Assembly: GCA_029858505.1 (NCBI GenBank)
Contig: JAOUEW010000001.1
Location: 918,142 to 982,141 of the forward strand
Reading direction: 5' to 3'
Length of the DNA: 64,000 nt
Origin: Deltaproteobacteria bacterium
GTDB taxonomy: Bacteria; SAR324; JACQKK01
Position 1 is the first letter of the stretch, and each line of letters begins with the position of its first letter. Below the pieces are notes generated by a model. The model searched no databases. It saw nothing but the letters and a program-made list of their open reading frames with translations, and had not been told where the DNA came from. A program made the translations under genes and the position numbers. This document shows, in pieces, positions 17,236 to 25,088 of this stretch.

Positions 17236-18465
17236 ATGCACCGATCCCGTGAACAAGTTGCCCTGCTGCCCCAATCCCCTTTCCAATTCCTCCTCTCATC
17301 CCGGCGGTCTTCCCGTTTGGCGGTGGTTCAGGCTGCGGTTCAAACGGTGGCTCTGACGGTGGTTCTGGCATGGGTGCTGATTTTGGCCCTGGCAAGGGCT
17401 GGATTAGCCGCTCCCCCCTTGCCCCCCCAAAAACAGTTCCACTCTCCCCCCCATGTGGCGGTGGAACACCGCCTGCTGGCTCGGCTGGCGTTTTCTCCCG
17501 ATGGCACCAAGCTGGCGGGGTTATACCGTAATTATCTGGTGATTCTGTGGGCCTTCCCCTCCGGAGACATTCTGTGGGAACGCCAGTTAAACATGACCGG
17601 AGAAAACCCTCTGCTGGCCTATTCTCCCCGGGGAGACGGCATTTTGGTGGGAGAGGGAGGCGGCCGGCTGGTGGTGCTGAACCCGGCGGATGGACAGGGA
17701 GAACCCTGGCGGGAAGGGTGGCCGGGAGACGGCAGCTTTACCCCAGACGGGCGCTATGTGCTGGCGGGGAAAGCCTCTGCCGTGGTGCTGTTAGACCCAG
17801 CCACGGGGAAGCCTGCCCAAACCATTCCGCTGAAAGTGGCCCTGACCCCCACCGCCATTCGGCTGACGGGGCCGGAGGGGCACTTGGTCTTTCTGGATAC
17901 CAAGGGAAAGCAGTTGTTTCACGTGCTGCCCATGGCGGGGGGAAAACCCGGGCGGCGGTTCAGCAAACCAGGGGCCCCCGGAGAATTTCTCACCGGCTAC
18001 GATCTTTCCCCCGATGGGCGCCGCATGGTGTTTCTCCTGATGGGGAAAACCCGCAAAGGGCGCCAAGTGCTTACCCAAAACCTGAACACCGTGGTGCTGT
18101 TCAACCTGGAAACCCTAAGCCCAGAGGCCCTGATCCATCCGGCGACCCCGTCGGTCAGCGGTCACCGCACCACCCTAGATGCTGTGTTCTTTGCCCCCGG
18201 AGGAGATTGGCTGCTGGGGGTGGTGTCTCCCCATCATCCCGCCTGGTTGTATCACCTGCCAGATCAAACCGCCTCCGTGCCGGACCCGGCGGCGTTTCAG
18301 GCCTTAACGGCGGGGCGCTCCATCGTTCAGTTCCAGTTTTCGCCGGATGGCCGTTATATCGTGGGCATTGCCGACTTTAACTGGCCCAACCCCGATGTGT
18401 ACAAAACCGTGGGGGTGTATGAATGGGCGGCCTACCGGGAAGGACTGTTGAAACTGGCTAAATAA
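17236..18465 (+). CDS. Membrane-anchored WD40-like beta-propeller protein
   Basis: The 409-residue product (from the ATG at 17236) has a hydrophobic N-terminal segment (A-L-T-V-V-L-A-W-V-L-I-L-A-L-A), then repeated blade-like stretches such as L-A-F-S-P-D-G-T-K-L-A-G, F-T-P-D-G-R-Y-V-L, Y-D-L-S-P-D-G-R-R-M-V-F and F-S-P-D-G-R-Y-I-V-G. These S-P-D-G-R repeats are typical of periplasmic propellers of the TolB/WD40 type. No catalytic motif is evident. The frame extends upstream to a TTG at 17173 directly after the HAD stop; none of the starts has a convincing ribosome-binding site. It may be co-transcribed with the phosphatase. Confidence 0.75.
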   Translation: MHRSREQVALLPQSPFQFLLSSRRSSRLAVVQAAVQTVALTVVLAWVLILALARAGLAAPPLPPQKQFHSPPHVAVEHRLLARLAFSPDGTKLAGLYRNYLVILWAFPSGDILWERQLNMTGENPLLAYSPRGDGILVGEGGGRLVVLNPADGQGEPWREGWPGDGSFTPDGRYVLAGKASAVVLLDPATGKPAQTIPLKVALTPTAIRLTGPEGHLVFLDTKGKQLFHVLPMAGGKPGRRFSKPGAPGEFLTGYDLSPDGRRMVFLLMGKTRKGRQVLTQNLNTVVLFNLETLSPEALIHPATPSVSGHRTTLDAVFFAPGGDWLLGVVSPHHPAWLYHLPDQTASVPDPAAFQALTAGRSIVQFQFSPDGRYIVGIADFNWPNPDVYKTVGVYEWAAYREGLLKLAK

Positions 18466-18480
18466 ACCAGAGATTTCCGC

Positions 18481-18537
18481 TTAACCCGGGTTTTTGCCGT
18501 GAAAAGGGGGAATGGGGGGCTTCGCTCCCCAATAAAA
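18481..18537. repeat. Dispersed intergenic repeat, copy 1
   Basis: The segment starts TTAACCCGGGTTTTTGCCGT, continues GAAAAGGGGG and ends with a GC-rich hairpin (GGGGGGC / GCTCCCC) and AATAAAA. The second copy at 34763-34812 shares the AACCCGGGTTTTT, CCGTGAAA, GGGGG and C-rich/ATAAAA blocks in the same order and orientation. It lies 15 bp after a stop codon, so the hairpin may act as a terminator. Confidence 0.6.
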
Positions 18538-18637
18538 TCATCTATTTTGGGAGGTATCCCTTGGGCATTCCCCCGGAAGATGGGGGGTGATAAAATGAAC
18601 GAATGGGAGTGAACCGGTCACACATCAGGAGACAAGC

Positions 18638-19027
18638 ATGGAAACCTACCGAGTGGAGTTAACCGAGCGGGCCGCCCAAGTGGTGCGCGAGGCCTTTCAG
18701 GACCAAAAAATGGACTTGAGCCAGGGGTACCTGCGCATTGGGGCCCGGCCGGGGGGTTGCTCAGGTTATAAGTACACCATGGGTTACGCCGCCCAGGGCG
18801 AGCTGACGGGAGAAGACCAGGTGTTCCAATCCCAGGGGGTGCAGTTGGTGGTGAACCGCAAGGCGTTGGAAGAGGTGCTGGGAAGCGTGGAAGTGGGCTA
18901 CAAGGAAGGAACCATGATGGAACGGGGATTTACCTTCCGCCCCCTGGGCGATGCCAAGCAATGCGGCTGCGGGCAGTCGTTTACCCCGGTGAAGGAAGCG
19001 GGCGCGGAACAACCGGCGGGGAAATAA
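18638..19027 (+). CDS. A-type iron-sulfur carrier (IscA/ErpA/HesB family)
   Basis: The 129-residue protein fits the HesB/IscA family, which delivers Fe-S clusters to apoproteins. The three conserved cysteines are Cys41 in P-G-G-C-S-G and Cys109/Cys111 in Q-C-G-C-G. The domain spans about residues 5-115 and is followed by a short Ala/Glu-rich tail. An AGGAGA ribosome-binding site precedes the ATG. No isc or suf genes are adjacent, so the subtype (IscA, ErpA or SufA) cannot be set from context. Confidence 0.92.
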   Translation: METYRVELTERAAQVVREAFQDQKMDLSQGYLRIGARPGGCSGYKYTMGYAAQGELTGEDQVFQSQGVQLVVNRKALEEVLGSVEVGYKEGTMMERGFTFRPLGDAKQCGCGQSFTPVKEAGAEQPAGK

Positions 19028-19096
19028 TCCACCGGCTTCGAGTTGTGCCCAACAGCACCACTCCCTGCGCACAGCGGGCCAACACCAAGCCACAGG

Positions 19097-19513
19097 TTAA
19101 TTCAAGGGGGGCGAATTCTCCCGGCCCGGCTCTAGGCGAGACAACTGGGCATCGTGGTCGGCCATGTGTTTGAGAACCCCGCCAATCAGCCACTGGTTGG
19201 TTTCCAGCAGCAGGGGCAGGGTGGCGCCCTCTTTGCTCAGGCGCTGGATGAGATGGCCCATTCGGTTTTTTAGTTGGGCGTGATCTTGTTGGTGGGGGTT
19301 ATGCGGGGGCAATCCATGCAAAGACATAAATTGCTCTTCTTTTTCTAATAGGGTCGTCCAGTTTTTGTTAAAAAAATAAAACAAGGATTCCACTTGGTCT
19401 TTTCCATTCCCTTTGGAACATTCATCCAGAAAATTTTTGGCTTGTTTGAAAATGTCTTTTTGAACTTGGGCCAATTCCGGAATCGGAATTTGCCATTTGA
19501 TGTTCCATTCCAT
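19097..19513 (-). CDS. Degenerate bacteriohemerythrin-like protein
   Basis: Bacteriohemerythrins bind O2 at a di-iron site inside a four-helix bundle. This 138-residue product has the fold signature: N-terminal W-x-I-x-I-P-E, E-K-E-E-Q-F-M (Glu59), H-Q-Q-D-H (His74, His78) and W-L-x-x-x-x-L-K-H-M-A-D-H-D (His116, Asp121). Two iron ligands are missing. The first His is Gln18 (A-Q-V-Q-K where I-D-x-Q-H-K is expected) and the second is Leu55 (L-L-E-K-E-E where H-F-x-x-E-E is expected). The start at 19513 has an AGGGAGG ribosome-binding site and gives the normal family length; the longer frame to 19594 lacks this support. Confidence 0.8.
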   Translation of the reverse strand: MEWNIKWQIPIPELAQVQKDIFKQAKNFLDECSKGNGKDQVESLFYFFNKNWTTLLEKEEQFMSLHGLPPHNPHQQDHAQLKNRMGHLIQRLSKEGATLPLLLETNQWLIGGVLKHMADHDAQLSRLEPGRENSPPLN

Positions 19514-19971
19514 GTTGTTCCTCCCTTGGCGTTCTACCGTTGTTCGGTGTTCACGGGCGGTTTGGTCGTTCCGTGAATAGAAGTCCAACCCCACAATTTT
19601 TCTCTACATGTTTCTCTGCATTTTTCTTTGCTTAATATTTCTACTTCTTTTTTCTACTTTTTATATCTCCTCCTTCTTTATTCGCTTCCTTTTTGGCTCC
19701 CCTATTTGGCTCTATCTTCCGCATCGGACAGATTCAGCATGGGATGAGTTGGGGGGGTGTTTTATATCAAAACGCTGATAGGAGACAACTTGCATGGTAA
19801 ACAGTACCAACAAAATGTGAAGAAATTTTGATGATGTCGTGAAACATCAAATAGACGTTTTGGTTTTTAGAGGGTTTTGTATGGAGGATGGAAAAATTAG
19901 TCGTACAATCATAAAAGAAAAAATAAAATGGTGTGACGGAAAACTGGAAATCCTCATGTGGCAGGAATGGG
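19514..19971. other. Gene-free AT-rich stretch
   Basis: This 458-bp region lies upstream of the hemerythrin-like gene and downstream of the glycosyltransferase, both on the minus strand. It is clearly AT-richer than its surroundings, with a long T/C-rich run around 19600-19700. Short ORFs here have no recognisable content. It presumably holds the hemerythrin promoter, but I could not place one with confidence. Confidence 0.5.
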
Positions 19972-21690
19972 TTATTTATTGGCCGGAAGTTTGTACAGAA
20001 CAAACCCCCCGTTGGCGTCCAATTTTTCCAGGCGGGGGTTTTCATCCCGCAAAGAAGCCTCTGCCGGGGTGCGGGTAATAACGTATAGATCCCTGGGAGG
20101 TGTTTTGCGCAGCAATTGGGGGTCGGCGGTGAACTTGTAGGTGTTCAGCATGGGAATGTCTCGCTGGCCATAAAACAGTGCCGCGAAGGAAACGTGGTTG
20201 TACAATGCCAAGTCACCTTCGGCAGTGTAGGCCCGCGCCATCATGGTCAGCAGGGGGCCCTGGTTGTAGGCGGCAAACAGGGGCAGGTGCACCCGCCACA
20301 ACCCCAGGCCCAGCAGCCCCATGGTCACGGCGGCCACGGCCACACCTTGGCGGATGCGCCCCCGGGCCAGCCGCCAAGCCCCCAGGGCAATCCCCGCGGC
20401 CAGGGCCAAGCCGGGTAGAGCACCCCACCAGGGGGTGTGGGGCGAGGGAGTGAGCCCGTAACCCTGGCCCACCGCCAGGGCGGCCAACCCAAAGGGAAGC
20501 CAGGCCAACCCCAGGCCCAGGGCCGCCCCATACAACCCCATGAACCAAGCGGCCCAACCGGGCAGAGGGCGTGCCTCCTCCTCCAGCCGGGAGAGTACCA
20601 GGGCTGCCAGCAGCGACAGGGGGATATACATCGAAGCCGAATAGTGGGGCAGTTTGGTTTGCACCATGGCAAACAGCACCTGCACGAACACCACCCACCC
20701 CAGGGCCCACCCCACCAAGCGGCGGCGGTCGGGGGCCCACAACCAAGCCCGCTGGTGTTTCCCCAGCCCAACCAGGGCGGCGGCCACCCAGGGGAACAAC
20801 CCCCCCAGGGCAACCAGCACATGATAATAGACCGGGCCGGTGTGGCCATCTAACGGGGTGGAGAACAACTGCCCTTGAAAGCGGGAGAACCCAGCCACAA
20901 ACACGGGCCCTTGCTCCAGGTAGTTCCCCACATACCAAGCCGAAGCGATGGCCAGAGACAGCGCCCCCACATACAGCGCGTGGGGCAGGCACAGCTTAAA
21001 ATCCCGGGCAGCTAGGCGGGAAGAACCAAAGGCCACCAGGGGAATGACCCCGCCCAGGGGGCCCTTCACCAGCACCGCGGCCCCCATGGCCATGGCGGCC
21101 AGGGTCATCCAACCCAGCACCGGGCCAAAGTCCGCTTTGCGCCCTCCCTTCCGCCAGGCTTCATCGTAGCCCAGCAGGGCCAGGGCCCCCACGGTCAGGT
21201 AGGTGTTGAAGGTATGGTCGGTGACCGAAGTGCGGGTGTAAATCAGGGGCAACAGCGAGGCGCCGTACATCACGGGCCACAGCCAAGCCAGCCGGGGTCC
21301 CCCCAGCCGCCGGCCCATCCAGGCCAGCATGGCCATCAGCAGCAGCCCATTCAGGGCCGAGGGCAGCCGGGCGGCGGCCTCGTTGACCCCAAACAACAAA
21401 AAAGACAGGGCGGCTTCCCACATGAACAGGGGGGGCTTTTCCACGAACGGCTGGCCGTTGACCCACAGGTGAAAGGGGTCCCCCCGTTCCACGATTTGGC
21501 GGGCCACCTCGGCATAGATGTTCTCGTCCCAGTCAATCAGCGGGGCCCACCCCAGGCCGGTGAGGAGAAACAGGGCCGCCAGGGCAAAGGTGAGGGCAAA
21601 CATCCGGGTTGGTGAGGTCACGGGATCGCTCTGGTGGAAAAAGAATACCCCCCGCCGGGCGGGCCCGGCGGGGAATGGGTTCAGGCTCAA
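19972..21690 (-). CDS. ArnT-like membrane glycosyltransferase (GT-C fold)
   Basis: The 572-residue protein has about 12 hydrophobic segments and the GT39/GT83 signatures: W-D-E-N-I-Y-A-E-V-A-R-Q-I in the first periplasmic loop (catalytic Asp-Glu pair) and P-F-V-E-K-P-P-L-F-M-W. Family members such as ArnT move sugars from polyprenyl-phosphate to lipid A or other acceptors at the periplasmic face. The acceptor here is unknown. The frame opens with a TTG at 21690 overlapping the stop of the upstream DUF981-like gene, which suggests coupling; ATG 21603 just before the first membrane helix is the alternative start. Confidence 0.88.
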   Translation of the reverse strand: MSLNPFPAGPARRGVFFFHQSDPVTSPTRMFALTFALAALFLLTGLGWAPLIDWDENIYAEVARQIVERGDPFHLWVNGQPFVEKPPLFMWEAALSFLLFGVNEAAARLPSALNGLLLMAMLAWMGRRLGGPRLAWLWPVMYGASLLPLIYTRTSVTDHTFNTYLTVGALALLGYDEAWRKGGRKADFGPVLGWMTLAAMAMGAAVLVKGPLGGVIPLVAFGSSRLAARDFKLCLPHALYVGALSLAIASAWYVGNYLEQGPVFVAGFSRFQGQLFSTPLDGHTGPVYYHVLVALGGLFPWVAAALVGLGKHQRAWLWAPDRRRLVGWALGWVVFVQVLFAMVQTKLPHYSASMYIPLSLLAALVLSRLEEEARPLPGWAAWFMGLYGAALGLGLAWLPFGLAALAVGQGYGLTPSPHTPWWGALPGLALAAGIALGAWRLARGRIRQGVAVAAVTMGLLGLGLWRVHLPLFAAYNQGPLLTMMARAYTAEGDLALYNHVSFAALFYGQRDIPMLNTYKFTADPQLLRKTPPRDLYVITRTPAEASLRDENPRLEKLDANGGFVLYKLPANK

Positions 21691-22259
21691 GAACCGGTGG
21701 GCAGGCCGTATTTGGCGTATTCACCCAGGTGCATCCAATAGCCCATCAGGGCAAACATCAGCCAAACGGCCGACGCGGCGAACACCACCAGCCGCCCAGC
21801 TATCATCACGGGTTTGGGGTACCCCAGGGCGGCGGCGGGGGCGGCCAGCAAGGCCCCCAGGCCGGTGAGGATGAACCCCATGGCCGCCAGGGGCGGTGCC
21901 GCGGTCAGGCCCATGTCCAACACCCGCGCCCCAAGCACCAGGGCCGCCAGCCCGGCGAATCCCCCCACGATGGCCAGGGGGAGAAGGTCGGATTGCCTTG
22001 TGAGCACCCAGGCCAGGGCCAGGAACAGGGCCCCGAACCAAACGGTGGTTTCACCAAACAGGATATTGTAGCTGCCGATGAGCGGCCAGGAAAAAATCAT
22101 CCGGAAGCCTGTGATGAGGCCAATGAACCCCACCACGGCAAAGGGTGGGGCGAAGGCGTTGTCCGGCTTCCGTCCATCCAGCCGCCCAATGAACAGCCCG
22201 AACAGGGCCAACCCGGCGGCCATGTTCAGCAGCATCAGGGTTACAAAGTTGATTCCCAT
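21687..22259 (-). CDS. DUF981-like integral membrane protein
   Basis: The 190-residue protein has about six hydrophobic helices and begins M-G-I-N-F-V-T-L-M-L-L-N-M-A-A-G-L, resembling DUF981 membrane proteins of unknown function. Polar residues include R-L-D-G-R-K-P-D in the first loop and W-P-L-I-G-S-Y-N-I-L-F-G-E. A GAGGTGA ribosome-binding site precedes the ATG. It overlaps the downstream ArnT-like gene by four bases and is probably in one operon with it, so a joint envelope role is possible. No reaction can be assigned. Confidence 0.7.
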   Translation of the reverse strand: MGINFVTLMLLNMAAGLALFGLFIGRLDGRKPDNAFAPPFAVVGFIGLITGFRMIFSWPLIGSYNILFGETTVWFGALFLALAWVLTRQSDLLPLAIVGGFAGLAALVLGARVLDMGLTAAPPLAAMGFILTGLGALLAAPAAALGYPKPVMIAGRLVVFAASAVWLMFALMGYWMHLGEYAKYGLPTGS

Positions 22260-22529
22260 GGTTCACCTCGCTTTCTTCAGGGTTCCACAGAATCGGTTCA
22301 ATCTCTCGCTCCTCTTTTTAATCCCTCCCACCCTCCATCTACCCCCCAATTCTCTATTCCTTCTTATCCCCACCCCCCCTATTTTCCCGCTCTTCATCAC
22401 CCCAAGAAATAGTCTGGATGGAGATATTTCCTCGTACCTTTAGTGTACACCCTGGGGGCGGGTCTCCCCAAATTCTAAAAGTCTCAAGCCTTCTCAATTT
22501 CAGTTCCTTCGTTCCCGAACGATGATGGT

Positions 22530-23183
22530 TCAACCAAAGGTTTTCACCCAGGCGGGGTGGGTTTGAATGTTTGCCAGGGCTTGGGCCAACAGGGCTTTCC
22601 CCTGGGGGGTTTGGGTCCAGCGGCTTAGGCCAGAAGGGTGGGGCAGGGGAATGGCCTGAAACCGATGGCTGCCATGGGCCAGGGGAAATACCTTCCCCAC
22701 GGCTTGGTCCAGCCGCCGGGGAATCTCTCCGAACAGCCCCCCCACTTGGGCCATGGCCATCCCCCCCACCGGAATCAACAGCCCAGGGCGCAGCAGCTCG
22801 ATTTCGGTGAGCAAGTGGGGCTGGCAGCGGGCCATCTCGGCGGCGGTGGGGCGGCGGTCTCCCCCCTGGCCCGTGGCTTGTTTGCCGGGAAAGCAGCGCA
22901 GGCAGGCCCCCATCCAAACCCGCTGCCGAAAGGTGTCTTCGCTCACCCCCAGGGTGGCCAACCAGCGGAACAGGGTGCGCCCGGCGGGTCCCGCAAAGGG
23001 TTTGCCCAGGGCCTGTTCGCGGGGGCCGGGGGCTTGGCCGTACAAATACACCAGGGCCTGGGGGGCGCTGCCCAAGACGGGAGGGGGGAGAACCCCAGGG
23101 CAGCGCCGACAAGCGCGTAATTGAGAAATGTGTTGGGTGAGGAGATCCGCCGGAGTCATGGAAGAGAGTTTGCCAGTCTCCAT
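22530..23183 (-). CDS. Uracil-DNA glycosylase superfamily protein (family 4-like)
   Basis: The 217-residue protein matches Fe-S-type uracil-DNA glycosylases, which remove uracil from DNA in base excision repair. Motif 1 is G-Q-A-P-G-P-R-E-Q-A-L-G-K-P-F-A-G-P-A-G-R and motif 2 is H-P-S-G near residue 187. Four cysteines fit the 4Fe-4S pattern: Cys25 and Cys28 (C-R-R-C), Cys97 (L-R-C-F-P-G) and Cys120 (R-C-Q-P-H-L). The usual G-E-A-P-G-x-x-E-D is G-Q-A-P-G-P-R-E-Q here, so substrate range may differ from classical family 4. The start could also be the ATG at 23159. Confidence 0.85.
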   Translation of the reverse strand: METGKLSSMTPADLLTQHISQLRACRRCPGVLPPPVLGSAPQALVYLYGQAPGPREQALGKPFAGPAGRTLFRWLATLGVSEDTFRQRVWMGACLRCFPGKQATGQGGDRRPTAAEMARCQPHLLTEIELLRPGLLIPVGGMAMAQVGGLFGEIPRRLDQAVGKVFPLAHGSHRFQAIPLPHPSGLSRWTQTPQGKALLAQALANIQTHPAWVKTFG

Positions 23184-23312
23184 TCAAAATTTCATCACAA
23201 CTATTTCATGTTCTTATTTTTCGGTCACATGGAAAAAAAATACAAAGACGGATCAAGACCATGGATTTTAATACGCCCATTTTTAACTTGTTACTCTTTT
23301 TTATTCCTGGCG

Positions 23313-23336
23313 TTTGTCAGAGTAACCCCTGACAAA
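23313..23336. promoter_or_regulatory. 8-bp inverted repeat, possible operator
   Basis: TTTGTCAG (23313-23320) and CTGACAAA (23329-23336) flank an 8-nt spacer in the divergent region between the glycosylase gene (minus) and the receiver/HPt operon (plus). The spacing suits a dimeric regulator; no protein can be named. Confidence 0.35.
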
Positions 23337-23399
23337 ACGGACGTCAGACTCAAGTGAGCGGAAACGATTTTATGACAAAGCATAGGAAGAGGTAGATCG

Positions 23400-23663
23400 A
23401 TGAACCAAGCAAAAAATCTGTTGATGAAAAAAGGGCTGACTCACAAATCCGCACAGAACCACGCCCAGGATGTGATGGGGGCAACGGTTTCCGTGGGGTT
23501 GTTGTATCAGGAATGTCTCCACCTGGCTCAAACCCTGGATCATCCGGGTCATCGGGTGCTGGCAGAAGCCGCGGCCACCGCTTTGGAAGCGATTCTGGAC
23601 GACCTGCGGGAATCCACGGCTCTGGCCTTCCTGCCCCGTTCTCAACTGAAGGAGAAGCCATGA
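23400..23663 (+). CDS. Unknown 87-aa protein, first gene of a receiver/HPt module
   Basis: I do not recognise this protein. It is predicted to be largely helical (M-N-Q-A-K-N-L-L-M-K-K-G-L-T-H-K then a long A/L-rich region), without signal peptide or membrane segment. An AGAGG ribosome-binding site precedes the ATG. Its stop overlaps the start of the receiver gene (ATGA at 23660-23663), so the two are probably translated together. That coupling suggests it works with the response regulator, for example as a small partner protein. The function is open. Confidence 0.75.
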   Translation: MNQAKNLLMKKGLTHKSAQNHAQDVMGATVSVGLLYQECLHLAQTLDHPGHRVLAEAAATALEAILDDLRESTALAFLPRSQLKEKP

Positions 23664-24058
23664 TTCGAGTGCTGATTTGTGATGATTCGTTTTTGGCCCG
23701 CAAAGCCATCAAGCGCATCATCGAACAGGACCCCACCATTCAGGTGGTGGCCGAGGCCAAAAACGGAAAAGAAGCCCTGACCCTGGCCCAGGAGCACCAA
23801 CCGGAGGTGATGACCTGCGACATGGAAATGCCCGTGATGGACGGCATCCAGACCTTGATGGAAATTCGGAAAGTGCTTCCCCGGATTAAGGTGATTGTGC
23901 TCAGTTCCATCACCCAGCCGCAATCGGAGAAGGAAAAACTCTGCCGCAGCCTGGGGGCTTACGCGGTGATTGCCAAACCGGTGGAACACTCGGACCTGGA
24001 CCCGGTGACCAATGACCATGGATTGATTATGACCATTCATCATGGCGCCCGGCCTTAG
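23660..24058 (+). CDS. Stand-alone response-regulator receiver domain (CheB-receiver-like)
   Basis: The 132-residue protein is a single receiver domain. Acidic pocket Asp8/Asp9 (I-C-D-D-S), phospho-acceptor Asp54 (T-C-D-M-E-M-P-V-M-D-G), Ser82/Ser83 (V-L-S-S-I) and Lys106 (I-A-K-P-V) are all present. The D-M-E-M-P-V-M-D-G and V-L-S-S-I-T patterns are closest to CheB receivers, but no methylesterase domain follows. The ATG at 23660 overlaps the previous stop and has a GGAGA ribosome-binding site. With no output domain it probably acts in a phosphorelay, together with the HPt protein encoded just downstream. Confidence 0.93.
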   Translation: MIRVLICDDSFLARKAIKRIIEQDPTIQVVAEAKNGKEALTLAQEHQPEVMTCDMEMPVMDGIQTLMEIRKVLPRIKVIVLSSITQPQSEKEKLCRSLGAYAVIAKPVEHSDLDPVTNDHGLIMTIHHGARP

Positions 24059-24180
24059 GGGAATGTGCGTACCTGAAGTCTTGGGGGAAAAAGAGGGAAA
24101 CGAAAAAATGGAGAACATACAGAGAATGGAAAATACCCACAACGCAACGGATTTCCTCTTTTTTCTAGGAGATGGCGGTT

Positions 24181-24990
24181 ATGCTTCCCAACATGGATTT
24201 CAAACGGCTGTGCTTTTGGGGCCCCAGAGTCAAACGAATTCTCTCCGATCATGCTCAACGCATATCGGGTTCGGTGTGGCCCCGGGCGGATGTGATGGAG
24301 AGGACCCTGACCGCCTGCGAACGGTTCATGGAGATTTCCTATCAGGCCGGTGCCCTGCAAAGCTGCATGGCGGCCAGCCAAATGTTCTCTCTGATGGATG
24401 GAATGAAAAAGGGAGAAAAAGACTGCCATCAATGCCAACAAGAATTAAAAACCCTGCTGGCAGATTTGGATCGCTTTTGGGGTCAGGAAAAGGATGTCTT
24501 TGGGCCTGTTCGCGACCAGGAACCCACCAAATCTCCCTATGATGGGACTTTCCGCTACTTGGGAACGGAAGTGCCGTTCGACGCGGAGTTGACCCAGATG
24601 TTTCTGGCCGACGTGCCCGAGCAGTTGGTTACCGCCGAACAGGCTGTGTTGAGCCTGGAGAGCAACCCTGCCGATCAGCCCGTATTGAACGCGTTGTTTC
24701 GGGCCATTCACACCATGAAGGGGAATGCCGGGTTTTTGGGGTTGACCGAGTTCAAGCGGATTGCCCATGCGGTGGAATCTTTGCTGGACCGGGTGCGGCG
24801 GAGAGAGTTACGGATGGGAAAAGAGCATACCCAGATGATTTTGGAGAGCTTGGACACCATGGGAAAAATGAAGGACAACCTGCAGCGGCGGGTGCTGCAA
24901 ATTACGGGGCAAGAGGCCCCCGGCAGCAGCGAGTCGCTGAACTATGAGGAAATGGCCGGGCGGTTGGAGCAAATGACGGCCGCGGGTTAA
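24181..24990 (+). CDS. HPt-domain phosphotransfer protein (CheA-P1-like)
   Basis: The 269-residue product has an N-terminal helical region (1-125) with a C-x-x-C-like pair (D-C-H-Q-C at 81-85). The HPt domain follows at about 135-240. The phospho-accepting histidine is His177 in F-R-A-I-H-T-M-K-G-N-A-G-F-L-G-L. No kinase ATPase domain follows, so it cannot autophosphorylate and must receive phosphate from a partner. The ATG at 24181 is preferred because AGGAG (24167-24171) lies 9 bp upstream; the ATG at 24172 directly abuts that site. It follows the receiver gene by 122 bp. Confidence 0.88.
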   Translation: MLPNMDFKRLCFWGPRVKRILSDHAQRISGSVWPRADVMERTLTACERFMEISYQAGALQSCMAASQMFSLMDGMKKGEKDCHQCQQELKTLLADLDRFWGQEKDVFGPVRDQEPTKSPYDGTFRYLGTEVPFDAELTQMFLADVPEQLVTAEQAVLSLESNPADQPVLNALFRAIHTMKGNAGFLGLTEFKRIAHAVESLLDRVRRRELRMGKEHTQMILESLDTMGKMKDNLQRRVLQITGQEAPGSSESLNYEEMAGRLEQMTAAG

Positions 24991-25088
24991 GGCGGGGTTT
25001 CCACTTGCGGGGAATTCGCCGGTGTGACATGTAAGAGAGAAGCCTGTTTATCGGGCCGATCCCTTAGATTCCTGCCAAAAGGAGACCC

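Noticed and set aside
19767..20078. Small ORFs on both strands in the AT-rich gap before the ArnT-like gene
   Set aside because: They overlap the certain glycosyltransferase end or lack start signals, and the encoded peptides look random.
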